The translations under genes and the position numbers were made by a program. 14,196 nucleotides of DNA, from positions 1 through 14,196 of the forward strand of contig RBNI01004363.1 of the NCBI GenBank assembly GCA_003990745.1, given 5' to 3'. Below the pieces are notes generated by a model. That model was not told the origin of the DNA. It made no database searches and saw only the letters and a list, made by a program, of their open reading frames with translations. This document shows, piece after piece, positions 1-8,506 of this stretch; the first letter of the stretch is position 1, and each line of letters starts with the position of its first letter. The DNA is from Jimgerdemannia flammicorona. Lineage: Eukaryota; Mucoromycota; Endogonomycetes; Endogonales; Endogonaceae.

Positions 1-72
1 CCCCCCGATTATGTGAACTGTGTTCACCATCGAATTGAGTAATGCATTCATGTATAATCATACAACCACCAC

Positions 73-108
73 AGCACGTGTTCAAATCCTAGCACGTGTT
101 CCAAGCCT
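73..108 (+). repeat. Two tandem 18-bp units containing CACGTGTTC
   Basis: Positions 73-90 and 91-108 are adjacent copies that agree at 16 of 18 bases. Each begins AGCACGTGTTC and so carries one CACGTG E-box core (75-80 and 93-98). No gene start follows closely, so a regulatory role is not shown; it may simply be a small tandem duplication. Confidence 0.5.
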
Positions 109-150
109 CCTTTGAGACTGCAGTGTAAACCACGATCCAGAAGCTTTCTA

Positions 151-151
<1 letters not shown>

Positions 152-184
<33 letters not shown>
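152..184 (+). repeat. Poly(A) tract, 33 nt
   Basis: An uninterrupted run of 33 A. It could be the tail of an old plus-strand retrocopy whose body would lie to the left, but nothing recognisable is seen in 1-151 and no target-site duplication is evident. Confidence 0.8.
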
Positions 185-186
<2 letters not shown>

Positions 187-349
187 AAATCTGTGGATCA
201 ACGTTTTGCTACATTAAAGCCTCGTATATCTAGGAAACGTTCAGGACAACCAATTTTGAATTTGTGCAGGCAAATCGAGTTGGTCATGATTCCGAACTGT
301 AAATTTGTGTTTTCGTGTTTTTTTCCACGGGGTTTATGGCGGACGTTGA

Positions 350-357
350 TGACGTCA
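350..357. promoter_or_regulatory. CRE-type palindrome TGACGTCA
   Basis: A perfect 8-bp TGACGTCA, the classical binding site of ATF/CREB-type bZIP proteins. No gene is identified next to it, so it may be a chance match. A second identical site at 3232-3239 lies in front of the MYND/SET gene. Confidence 0.25.
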
Positions 358-418
358 GGGCGGTTTATAACGCGTTTGTGAATATAAATTAGATGCTAAC
401 GTTACTCCATGCTCATGG

Positions 419-585
419 GGTGAATCCGTGTTGGTCGCGTAGGCTGTTTCTTAGGCTTGCGTTCTCAGACCTACCTGTTTGCTAGAGCACACTCACACAC
501 CGTATGCTTTTGATGGTCATAGAGACGGTGAATCACGTAACTGGCGGGTAGGCTGTTACTCAGGCTCGCGATGTCTAGCCTACCG
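419..585 (+). repeat. Imperfect direct repeat, 109-bp period, with hairpin potential
   Basis: Segments 419-476 and 528-585 are related without gaps at a spacing of 109 bases; both contain GTAGGCTGTT followed by an AGGCT-GCG block and a CCTACC end. Copy 1 can pair 439-446 with 466-474 with one bulged base. Copy 2 pairs 547-554 (GGTAGGCT) perfectly with 577-584 (AGCCTACC). Preservation of the pairing in both copies is visible; a function is not. Confidence 0.4.
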
Positions 586-846
586 AACCGCGAGCCCGAT
601 TGCTGGATTATTTTTGAGTATTTCTCTTGCTTGGTTTTGCGGTAGCTTTAGAAGCCAACTGACGAGCCCCCTTGAGCAGATTGTGAGATATCGGATTTTG
701 ATAGAAACAGGTGTCTTTGTCGTAGTTTATACTTCGTCCATAACTATGACGTGTATCTCAATAGAGCTACAATCCAAGATATCTTGCTATCCTCATCGCG
801 GAGGCGTGGAGTTTGTGTTGACATTCAACTTCCCATAGCCCGCGTC

Positions 847-872
847 TTTTTTTTTTTTTTTTTTTTTTTTTT
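847..872 (+). repeat. Poly(T) tract, 26 nt
   Basis: An uninterrupted run of 26 T. If it is a retrotransposition tail, the inserted element would be on the minus strand with its body to the right of 872. No such body is recognisable. Confidence 0.8.
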
Positions 873-1369
873 GCGAGAGACATCGGCGCTAGATTAATTA
901 TGAAGAATACTAGGTGTAGTGGAATTACTAGAAGAACGAGGGATGTTTTTATTGAAGCGTTGCAAATTATTGTTGGCGTAATTGATTGACGACGTCTACA
1001 TAAATTTATAAGCATAAGCCACTTAAGAAATTACTCGTTACTCGAGTTGCATATTTCAACACTAGGCAAACTATCGCACAGTACGTGATCATTAATGATA
1101 CGCAAGAATCGATATTTGCCATATGGGAAAACAACTCCATCCCTTGTTATCCTCACCGAAATGATTTGCATACACCCTGTTATTTCTGTCGACACATACC
1201 ACCGAAAATGATCAGGAGGGTACATATGTATATGAATGGCACATTTGGTTGGGTCATTTGTTTTGGGCGTTGGGGACAATTAGATAGGCTCTCGCCTCGG
1301 CTCATCGTGTTCATCGTGTTCACACTCTAAATCTGCTTTTAGATATAGGTTGTTCTGATGATCCAACTA

Positions 1370-1375
1370 TTTATT
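1370..1375 (-). terminator. Candidate AATAAA polyadenylation signal
   Basis: TTTATT on the plus strand reads AATAAA on the minus strand, about 130 nt beyond the stop codon of the MYND/SET gene. Position and sequence suit a 3'-end signal, but a six-base match in AT-rich DNA is weak evidence. Confidence 0.35.
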
Positions 1376-1504
1376 ATACTCCCAAGAAAGTGCACCTATC
1401 TATCTTCGCTAAAACCCACGCCAACTTCCAATAATCTTCTCCATCCCCATTCGCGCCCGCATCCCCCACCCTATCTCCCAATGTACTCGAGTCTTTCCCG
1501 AGCT

Positions 1505-3164
1505 TCATTCCTCCCTTACCTTCATTCCTTCTCCTTTGTCAGCCCTGCATGCCGAGCACGCACATATGAACCCATACGTGGCATACAGCTTCTCCTGGCG
1601 AGTCTTCTTCGGCAGGTCCCTGTAGCAGTATGCGTATGTCAGCTCCTCGCCTTCTCGCACGGCTCGTCGCGTCTTCACCTCTTCATGGGAGACCAAGCAG
1701 TTGCCGTCGCACGAGTGGTTGATCCACGAGATCGCTTCGTATAACCAGCTGCGCTGCTGGTGGTGCATGTTGGGTGGGTTGCCTCGGGCCTCGAATATGT
1801 TCACCCTGGGCCGGTGATAGAAAAAGGAGGGTTCGTTAACAAGGTTATATCGTTGGTGCAACGAAAACAAATATATGCCTCTTAAGATTGGGGGCTACTT
1901 ACAACAACATCCTGTACACGGTATCAAAGATCCAGTAATCGAAATCCAACCATTCCTCCGGCTCCACATCAACCGCCGTCAAAACATTCGTGTACAGACG
2001 CCTCATGAACGGCGGGATAATATAAGTTTTATTCCCCGACACCGGCGACCATGGATGCAGCCTCCTTAACCCCGGCAGCTCGAGCAAAGGTGTTTTTGTC
2101 TGCTTCGCCCAAGCGAACAGCTTGACCATATACAATGGGATAATAGCCGGCCCCGTCGTCCCCCCCTGGACCCACTCTACAAGAGGCTGAACGTACCGAT
2201 CACGCCCGCACAGCACACGGTGATACGCTGCGTCGGCGTCCTTGAGGCACCGATCCGAACAGTAGACTTCCGTCCGGCAGCGGGGGCAAGTGCGGATCGA
2301 TATGCAGACTGTGCTGCAGTGCTGGCACGCGGACAACGGTAGCCGGTTGTTCACCTGAACGGCAGCCTTCTCGTGCAGCACGGGCTCGTTGGCGCGGAGC
2401 GGTTGCTTGGCGAACAACCCGGCCTGGATGTCGCGTGGCTGGGTCTCGCTATATCGAAATTTCATCTCGATCTTGGATGCCCCGAGATTCGCCAGAAAGT
2501 CGTTGTACTCCTTCTCCAGCGCCTGAAGACTTTCCAAGTCATCCGTCCGTGCGGTCCGGCCTCTCGCGTCCCATTCGTCCCACGGATACCTCCCGCCACA
2601 CATGTCGGGGCGATCGATATATTTCGCCGTCGCCTCGTAATCGGGCTCACCCAGTTTGGCATTCTTGATGCCCTGCAACACGTCGAAGTATTGTTTCTTG
2701 ACGCGTGCTTCGAGCTGCTCCGCTTTGGCGCGAAAGTCAGGATAGTCGTTCGCGATCTTCTTCATATTTTGCAACGCGTTAAGCGCGATAAGGAAACATT
2801 CGGCACGTAACGGGGTCGCAGTTCGGGCCTGCGCGTACAGATAGTAGGTCTCAGCTTGGAGGATGGCCGTCTCGCGCTTCAGGTTTGCCTTGTCCAGGAC
2901 AGTGAAGTAGAGTTTGGAGAGGATGAACACGGTTTTCAACGACAGGGACGACGTCAGGTTGGTGGCGCGTTCGGCGTCGACGGCGGCTTGGTCGTTGTAT
3001 CCCATTTTCAGCAGAAGGCGGGCACGGTTGTACCATAGTAAAGGATGGTGGGGGCAGGAATGGAGAGAAACAGTGAGGGTATCGAAGAGTTGGTAGGCAT
3101 CGAGTGTGTCGAGTTCCTCGTCGGAGATAAAACGACTGAAGGGCCTAAGTTTGTCTAGATCCAT
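1505..3164 (-). CDS. MYND zinc finger/SET domain protein (SMYD-type putative lysine methyltransferase), two exons
   Basis: Predicted 520-residue protein from exon 1 (3164-1903) and exon 2 (1805-1505), the only intact gene here. By family it would transfer methyl groups from S-adenosylmethionine to protein lysines. An N-terminal TPR-like helical region (PLLWYNRARLLLKMGY) precedes a split SET domain. The first SET piece contains AGLFAKQPLRANEPVLHEKA (about 249-268). The MYND finger follows with a complete ligand set: C280, C283, C293, C296, C302, C306, H315, C319. Exon 2 carries INHSCDGNC (N450-C453 for the NHSC core), GEELTYAY with the expected catalytic tyrosine near 478-480, and a post-SET CACSAC (502-507). 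An in-frame ATG at 3203 would add 13 residues; I prefer 3164 because the extra codons read from a pyrimidine-rich leader and the following DLDKLRPFSRF looks like a natural N-terminus. The GxG motif is weak. Substrate unknown. Confidence 0.88.
1806..1902 (-). other. Spliceosomal intron of the MYND/SET gene (97 nt)
   Basis: Reading the minus strand, the donor is GTAAGT at 1902-1897 and the acceptor CCCAG ends at 1806. A GTTAAC branch-like site and a CT-rich stretch lie before the acceptor. Exon 1 would otherwise stop at TAA one codon later. Splicing completes a leucine codon (TT plus G) and joins DTVYRMLL to VNIFEARG, which matches the position of the conserved N-x-F motif of SMYD-type SET domains. 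The decayed second copy at 7512-8255 keeps the same donor and most of the same intron. Confidence 0.85.
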
Positions 3165-3203
3165 GTTGGAATGGGGGTGGGGGAAGAGGTGTAGTAGGTA
3201 CAT

Positions 3204-3240
3204 ACTTCGGTGACGACTTTTATGTCATGCATGACGTCAC
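3204..3240 (-). promoter_or_regulatory. Upstream region of the MYND/SET gene: CRE palindrome and TATA-like element
   Basis: TGACGTCA at 3232-3239 is a perfect ATF/CREB-type bZIP site about 70 bp before the chosen start. It overlaps the 12-bp palindrome GTCATGCATGAC at 3224-3235. On the minus strand CATAAAAG at 3224-3217 is a possible TATA element. Further upstream (3241-3300) the sequence is AT-rich. The sites are plain in the sequence; their use is inferred from position only. Confidence 0.35.
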
Positions 3241-4200
3241 CAAACCGATAGAAAATATTTTTGCTTGAGTATTTTAGTGTAGGAATGTGTGTGCATTTTT
3301 GGATCAACTGGTTCAATTATATATGCCCAAAGTAAGTTACCAAAGAACACTAAACTGGCATTTATACTTACAATAATTATAATGATAGAGAACGTTCACT
3401 TTCTCGTTGGCCTGATTCTACATCTGAAAGCTGTTCTTTTCGCGTACCGTACAAACTCCCTCGACATTCGCCATTTTTCCTATAACCATCCAAGCCAATA
3501 AGCCTCCTTGTTGCTCAGCCGAGCCGCTTAGGTCATTTGCACTAGTTTACTGCCCAACTGCCCAAGGGATCTAATATGTATGAGTGTATTTCATTGGGGT
3601 TTGATTTGAATACACTCATATACAAAGTAGTCGGTGAAAACGAACATTCTTTACAAACCGGGTTCGACCCGAAAGAACGTACCCGGCGAGTCAGTTTTAG
3701 ACGGCAAGGGGTTCACCAAAGGCCATTCATCTCTTGTATATACCATTATGATTTGAATGTTGAATCGGGAATACAACCATCCAACCGCTTTCCGAAGTTG
3801 ATCTTGGACATAAACACCAAGTTGGATATTTCTCTTCCACAATGAGTGTAACTTGTTCTCTTGTATGAATACAACCAACTGTCGGCCATTAGATGACGGC
3901 TTTTGCGAGGCTCTGGTTATTGATTCCGAGAATGACAACCCCTGTTTCCAATCCAGCCTTGGAATATGATGTCACTGCGCTGGACATTGAGAAATGGGCA
4001 AGTGCCACATATATACATTATTCCTTATCATTGACGAATATACTTCGTTACTCGCGGTTTCTAAGTTTATTACACCATGCATTCATCTTCGCTATTACCC
4101 GATCTGATTTATGGACCTCTTCCAAAAGCCACGCAATATAACCATTTTTCTTTCTTTTCTCTCTCTCTATAAGTAGGCCTCTTATCATCACCTAGCGCAC
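3241..4200. other. Gene-free stretch between the MYND/SET gene and the minus-strand remnants
   Basis: Several open frames of 70 to 95 codons lie on both strands, with none showing a recognisable domain. A CT-rich stretch at about 4147-4168 followed by TATAAG at 4168-4173 and an ATG in AAAAAATG context at 4211 resembles a plus-strand core promoter. The frame it would open is only 42 codons, so I do not call a gene. Confidence 0.45.
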
Positions 4201-4213
4201 ATCCTAAAAAATG

Positions 4214-4700
4214 TCATTTCTCCGCAGTTGTACCGATACAAAGTACCTCTTCGGGTGGCGACTCGTCTTCCATTTCGCTAGAGACTTCCGTTTCGATCTA
4301 TCCAATATGTTTCGAAGGGAGGAGGGAGGGGAGTGAGTCGCAAATGTTTATCACACAAAAAGTGTAAGATGGCGATTCCCCAACCCATATATACCAGAGC
4401 AATTTACAACCGTGCCAAATTCTGCATAATCCCTTACAAAGTCCTCGCCGACTTCGATTTCCGTCACGTCCACGATTTTTCACATTACATGCGCCTCCAT
4501 TGAAAAATCGAGGTTATGCCCATTCTTACCCGAGATATGAACATACATATTCAGATTTCGACGTTTCGCTTTCTTCAATCGGAATGTTGTCGGTGCGTGC
4601 CTAATATAAATGCATGGGTTAGAACAAGTGACAGACATTATCTGACAGCATTCCCAGGTACGGGCGGTTACATTACCTCTTGCTCCGCAACGAAATATTT
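4214..4700 (-). pseudogene. Coding-like minus-strand segments with good splice signals, family unknown
   Basis: Four pieces read like protein. A piece ending LAILKYFVAEQE at 4677 is followed by GTAATG; a 76-nt interval (4676-4601) with a CTAAC branch-like site and TATATTAG acceptor leads in phase to ARTDNIPIEESETSKSEYV. That frame then meets TAA at 4528-4526, overlapping a GTAAGA donor. Further on, KIVDVTEIEVGEDF is followed by GTAAGG (4437), and a TAG acceptor at 4298 leads in phase to an acidic tail, MEDESPPEEVLCIGTTAEK, that stops at 4214. I could not connect the second and third pieces in frame, so this may be a decayed gene, two small fragments, or the 3' part of the CRN-like gene upstream. 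I do not recognise the family. Confidence 0.25.
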
Positions 4701-4788
4701 CAGAATCGCGAGACGGCAAAAGTTAATCTACATTACCACCCCAACCCGTAAAATAAACACACCGCCTGAAACCTCCATGACGAAGCTA

Positions 4789-4791
<3 letters not shown>

Positions 4792-4821
<30 letters not shown>
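4792..4821 (+). repeat. Poly(A) tract, 30 nt
   Basis: An uninterrupted run of 30 A, that is, poly(T) on the minus strand where the neighbouring coding-like fragments lie. It separates the fragments at 4214-4700 from those at 4860-5209. Confidence 0.8.
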
Positions 4822-4824
<3 letters not shown>

Positions 4825-4859
4825 GTTAGAATACTGAGAGGTCAGACATAAATTAGAGA

Positions 4860-5209
4860 AGGTACACATATGTGTTTCCATGAACACGGTGATCCTTCGA
4901 ACGTTCTTTTCGACATAAACCCTCAACATCTCTCGTAGTTCTGAATTCGCCCGCGGACAATACCTGTTGAACACCACGTTTTTCTCCTCCGTCTTGACTT
5001 TTGCAAAGATGACCCCTTGAAGCTGGCGAATGATGGTTATATTCAGGTTCATAGGCCACTTGAATGGCTTACGCTTCGGGCTCACGATTAAGTCCAACAC
5101 TTGCAAAATAGCGATCGATGAGTACAATATACTATCATCCAAAAATACCACTTGTTTCATATAAATTACGCAAAAAATGACATACCCTTTACCAGCGACT
5201 GCTGCACGG
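4860..5209 (-). pseudogene. Unrecognised minus-strand reading frame following the CRN-like domain
   Basis: One frame stays open from 5217 to the poly(A) tract. Its best coding-like part reads VLDLIVSPKRKPFKWPMNLN and then TIIRQLQGVIFAKVKTEEKN. A possible intron interrupts it: GTATGT donor near 5187 and a TTTTGCAAG acceptor near 5100, which would remove the hydrophobic YVIFCVIYMK stretch. Since it directly follows the CRN-like N-terminal domain on the same strand, it could be what remains of that protein's variable C-terminal region. This is inference; I recognise no domain. Confidence 0.25.
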
Positions 5210-5525
5210 CTATGCAAGCCCGACTTCTTGAAACTTGTTCTCCAGGGCGCTCGAGAGGTGGCGTAGTGTCATCTGGATCTGCGTTTGGCTTGGCAGTTTG
5301 AGGACGGGGAATTTGTCGTTCGGCTTATCGAAGACGTCCACCTTCCAGGATGAAGTCTTTAGTGTCGTCGTCAATAAAGGTCTGCGGGTTCTTCCGCCTT
5401 GATGAGTTCGTCAATGCTTCCAGTCTTGTGAAGGCGCGTTCGGTTGGACTATCACCATAGATCAGGCTGTTAAGGGTTATGAGGTAGAGACTGGACGGAA
5501 GATTAAAATGAGCGAGATTCACAGA
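5210..5525 (-). pseudogene. Broken Crinkler (CRN)-type N-terminal domain
   Basis: Three short stretches in three minus-strand frames occur in the order expected of the ubiquitin-like N-terminal domain of CRN proteins: LNSLIYGDSPTERAF near 5480-5430, SIDELIKAEEPADL near 5415-5370, and WKVDVFDKPNDKFPVLKL from about 5340, whose frame ends at TAG 5212-5210. The signatures are an LNCL-like start, a helix of the S-x-x-x-L-x-x-I-K type, and the LWKV-like motif. Known CRN proteins are modular effectors of oomycetes and are also found in chytrids and mycorrhizal Mucoromycota; the N-terminal part precedes diverse C-terminal domains. The codon where a starting methionine would be expected reads ATA, and at least two frame changes occur, so the gene is dead unless unseen introns explain them. 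No C-terminal domain is recognised. Confidence 0.55.
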
Positions 5526-5757
5526 GTTCAGGCCATTCCGGAAGGCTTCAAAGAGGAATATAGGCTATGTACGCTCAAGACCGATGGCGTTTCTATCTAG
5601 TATAACGGATACTCACAAATAAGTCGCAATAGCTTGAAGGCGAAATGGGTAAAGTGGTGAACCAGAAAGGCTTGAAATGGAACAGTGTTTTGTCTGCGTT
5701 GCTGTGGCTTTGAGGTTGTGACTTTGAGGCACGGCAAACCATCTTGAACCACCAATT

Positions 5758-6965
5758 ATGACTTTCGAAATACTCGCCGCCATCTTCGCAGAGGAAGACG
5801 CCATTGAACACCATATCATTCGCACCGACCTCTTCAACTGTTCACTCATTTGCATGGCTGGCTCTCCCACTGCTCTGGAAGATGGTCCACATTTATTGCG
5901 GAGACGACTTGTATGAGTACCCACCCTCTTCATCCTATTTATCCGAATTGAGCTACAAAATTTGGCAAAGGCTTGCGGAATCGTTGGTCGGCGAATGTGC
6001 AAACGCGAGACCGCATCAACCGAGTCAGCCTCATCAGGACCTTCACGATGGACGCTTCGCACGAGCATAGGGAGTTAATGGTCCATACCAGCACGGCAAT
6101 CGTTTGCATCCTGAAGCTCCTTCATCCAGCTTCCTCGAATTTTCCGTGCATGATACCATGACTAGCCACCATACTATAGCATTTTGCAGACAATCTTTCC
6201 CGCGTTGTCTCATCATCTCAATCACCGACAATTACCCCGTCCACTTCGTAAACGTAAAGAAGTTCATGACGGCAACTTGCTATACTTCTATTCCGATTTC
6301 GTACTACAAAATCTGCCCAAATCCCTCCAGTCGTTTCACTGTTGGAGGAGCGAATTCGCCTCTACCGCCAATTCAGAAAAATTTTTCGCCCTTCCGGAAC
6401 TGCAAGAACTCAGTATTACGAACCTCCAAATGACGGCCGATGCATTAGATCAAGGCTTGCGAACCTGGCATCCGAATATCACCTATCTCGATATAATTGA
6501 CACCCCCCAATTCATTGAAAGCTCCCTCGTGCAAGCTATCGCCGAGTTTTATCCGAATTTGAGGTCATTGACATTGGGTAGGCCACAAGGCAACGTATCG
6601 CAATCGCCTTTCTCAGCCATCTCCGACAAGTCGCTTTGTTGTCTCATCGACTCTTGCCCACACCTAGACACTCTTGCACTGATAAATGTTACGAACCTCT
6701 CCAACCGGTTCCACATCCATTGCGTCCACGCTCGCAATCTTCAAACCTTGCAGATCACGCAACATGGCATCCAGCTCACGGGTGAAGGTGTCGTGGACAT
6801 GAGCGGGTGGGAGCAATGTCTGGAGTCTATTGAAATTCAATGCCGAATCTCGGGCGTGAAGGAGGAAGTCGCCGAAATGGACGAGGAGTTGTAAGGGCCG
6901 TGGTGAATAATTGCAAACATTTGAAAGACTGGGGGCTTAGCAAGATTACCGGAAGCCGTTGGTGA
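5758..6965 (+). pseudogene. F-box/leucine-rich-repeat protein, broken by at least four frame changes
   Basis: An F-box protein recruits substrates to SCF ubiquitin ligases, with LRRs as the recognition surface. The start is ATG 5758 (MTFEILAAIFAEEDAIEHHI, then DLFNCSLIC). The F-box continues in the next frame from about 5850 as AWLALPLLWKMVHIYCGDDL, then moves to a third frame near 6010 (DRINRVSLIRTFTMDASHEH). It returns to the first frame from about 6184 with LRR-like sequence (LPELQELSITNLQMTADAL, FYPNLRSLTLG, CPHLDTLALINVTNL) up to TAA at 6892. A last LRR-like segment, AVVNNCKHLKDWGLSKI, lies in the third frame and ends at TGA 6963. I see no splice signals that repair all breaks. The long 6184-6894 frame alone might be mistaken for a complete gene. 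Confidence 0.6.
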
Positions 6966-7511
6966 ATGGGATTCTTCATAAGTCTCTTGCGTCCTCTCCA
7001 CTACCAGTTCCTCCATATGATTTGTCATCCATTGAAAAATTACCAAAACCTTAGGTAGTTCCTTAGATTAGTTACCTCTTTCTCAGAATCTTATTAGCAA
7101 AATCTATCGACCTCATCTCTTTTCTTGTGAATAGTCATGAAATATTGGCTGTCGCGCTGTGTGCGAGTACTGTACTCTGTTTCCCTTTTCTTTATCCCCA
7201 GTTAAAAAATTTAGAGTGATATTGCAAGCATTAATTCAAATTCTTCAGTGCCTGATATAACAATTGTACTATAGTGCTGCAAAATATGCGAGATCTCAGC
7301 CAAACGTGACGTACATGCTGTCGCGCAGTATGATTGTAGTACGCCGACAGACAACAGGTATATTGAATTTTGATATCAAACTACCATCAAGTTTGATTTA
7401 TCGTGTTCTTTCTAATAATCATTCGACCGATTATTCCTTCGGCAGATCGGATGATGTCAACAATTCCGACGATAGGAGTAGGAACCCCGTTAAACATATC
7501 CCAATCGACTC
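6966..7511. other. Gene-free AT-rich stretch
   Basis: I see no supportable gene. A frame from 7264 runs into the second MYND/SET copy, but similarity to the intact gene begins only at about 7512, so its upstream part is probably chance. No promoter or repeat stands out. Confidence 0.5.
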
Positions 7512-8255
7512 GGAGGAGTACAATGAATTTCTGGCAAAGCTCAGGATCGAGATGAATTTCCATATAGCGAGATTAAGCCATGCGACGTTTAGGCCGGGTT
7601 GTTTGCCAAGCAACCGCTCTCGCGCCAACGAACCGTGCTGCACGAAAAGCCCGCCGTCCAGGTGAACAACCGGCTGCCATTGTCCTCAAGGACGCCAGCG
7701 CAGCGTATCGTCGTGAGCTGCGTGGGGACAGCTGTCATACCGTTGTATGGTCAAGCTGTTCGCATGGGCAAAGCAAAGCAAAGCACCTTTTCTCGAACTG
7801 CCGGGGTTAAGGAGGCTGCATACATGATCGCCGGAGTCGGGGAATAAGATTTCTTATATCCCACCGTTTATGAGGCGCCTTTACACGGATATTTTGATGG
7901 CGAGGAGTGATTGGATTTCGATTACTGAATCTTTGTTACCGTGTATAGGATGCTGTAAGTAGCCCCCCGATCTTACGAGGTGGACGTGACGCATATACTT
8001 GTTTTCGTTGCACCAGTGACATGACCTTAACGAATCCTCCTTTTCTACCACCGGCCTCACGGGGGAGTATTCGAGGCCTGGGACAATCTATCAAACACGC
8101 ACCACCAGCACAGCTAATTATTCGAAACGGTCTCAGTAAGAAGTGAAGACGCGACGACTCTTGCGAGAAGGCATACGCGTACTGCTACAAGGACCTGGCC
8201 AGGAGAAGCTGCGTGCCACATATGGGTTCATGGAATAGAGATAAGGGAGAAATGA
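7512..8255 (+). pseudogene. Decayed second copy of the MYND/SET gene, with intron, inverted relative to the intact copy
   Basis: From GAGTACAATGAATTTCTGGC onward the sequence follows the intact gene (codons from KEYNDFL to the stop), on the opposite strand about 4.3 kb away. Blocks such as EEYNEFLAKL, LHEKPAVQVNNRLPL and KDASAAYRREL match the intact protein in shifting frames. The intron donor (GTAAGT, 7955) and intron body are conserved, but the acceptor CCCAG is replaced by CCTCACG. The copy is about 265 bases shorter than the matching parental stretch because of at least seven deletions. These remove nearly all MYND ligands, the NHSC core, part of the GEELT motif and the post-SET cysteines. 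The retained intron rules out retroposition; this was a DNA duplication. No function as a methyltransferase is possible. Confidence 0.85.
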
Positions 8256-8506
8256 ACCCTTAGTACTATTGTTCAACCAGTCCGTTCTCGCAACAAGGTC
8301 CATATCCATTGGTGTTATCTGATTCCACTCCCCACGTTGTTATCACATATTTGTATGCTCAATATATCATTGAATGTTTTTTCTTCAATAGGAAAAAAGG
8401 ACAGAAGATGAAACGATCACAACTGTGTGCTGGCAACCTGTGATGTTTATTTTCCTGTCCAAACTATGAATATATATATACAGTGCGGCGAATCTATAAA
8501 CCACAC

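Larger units (their letters stand above)
1..1504. other. Gene-free stretch left of the MYND/SET gene
   Basis: I see no supportable gene here. Open frames exist on both strands (for example 479-838 plus and 1085-1330 plus), but they show no recognisable domain. The stretch holds a 33-nt poly(A) at 152-184, a 26-nt poly(T) at 847-872, an 18-bp tandem pair at 73-108, a 109-bp-period imperfect repeat at 419-585 and a TGACGTCA site at 350-357. The C-rich part from about 1430 to 1504 is the 3' flank of the minus-strand gene that ends at 1505. Confidence 0.6.

Noticed and set aside
74..92. tRNA-like B box (GTTCAAATCC)
   Set aside because: The flanks cannot form a T stem and no acceptor stem or A box is found; it is part of an 18-bp tandem repeat.
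479..838. 119-codon plus-strand frame
   Set aside because: No domain, no convincing start (it opens at a TTG rather than an ATG), and it spans the hairpin repeats; likely chance.
1085..1330. Plus-strand frame with CYPHRNDLHTPCYFC, zinc-finger-like at first sight
   Set aside because: Cys/His spacing fits no finger type I know, and the overlapping minus-strand frame is equally open.
1875..3096. Several overlapping frames on both strands inside exon 1 of the MYND/SET gene
   Set aside because: They are shadows of the 434-codon frame, which carries the TPR, SET and MYND signatures.
3656..3690. Possible tRNA T arm (GGGTTCGACCC)
   Set aside because: Only a small hairpin; no anticodon or acceptor arm at the required distance on either strand.
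4168..4336. Plus-strand promoter (CT-rich, TATAAG) driving a 42-codon gene from ATG 4211
   Set aside because: The frame is short and unrecognised, and the opposite strand carries a better coding-like exon in the same place.
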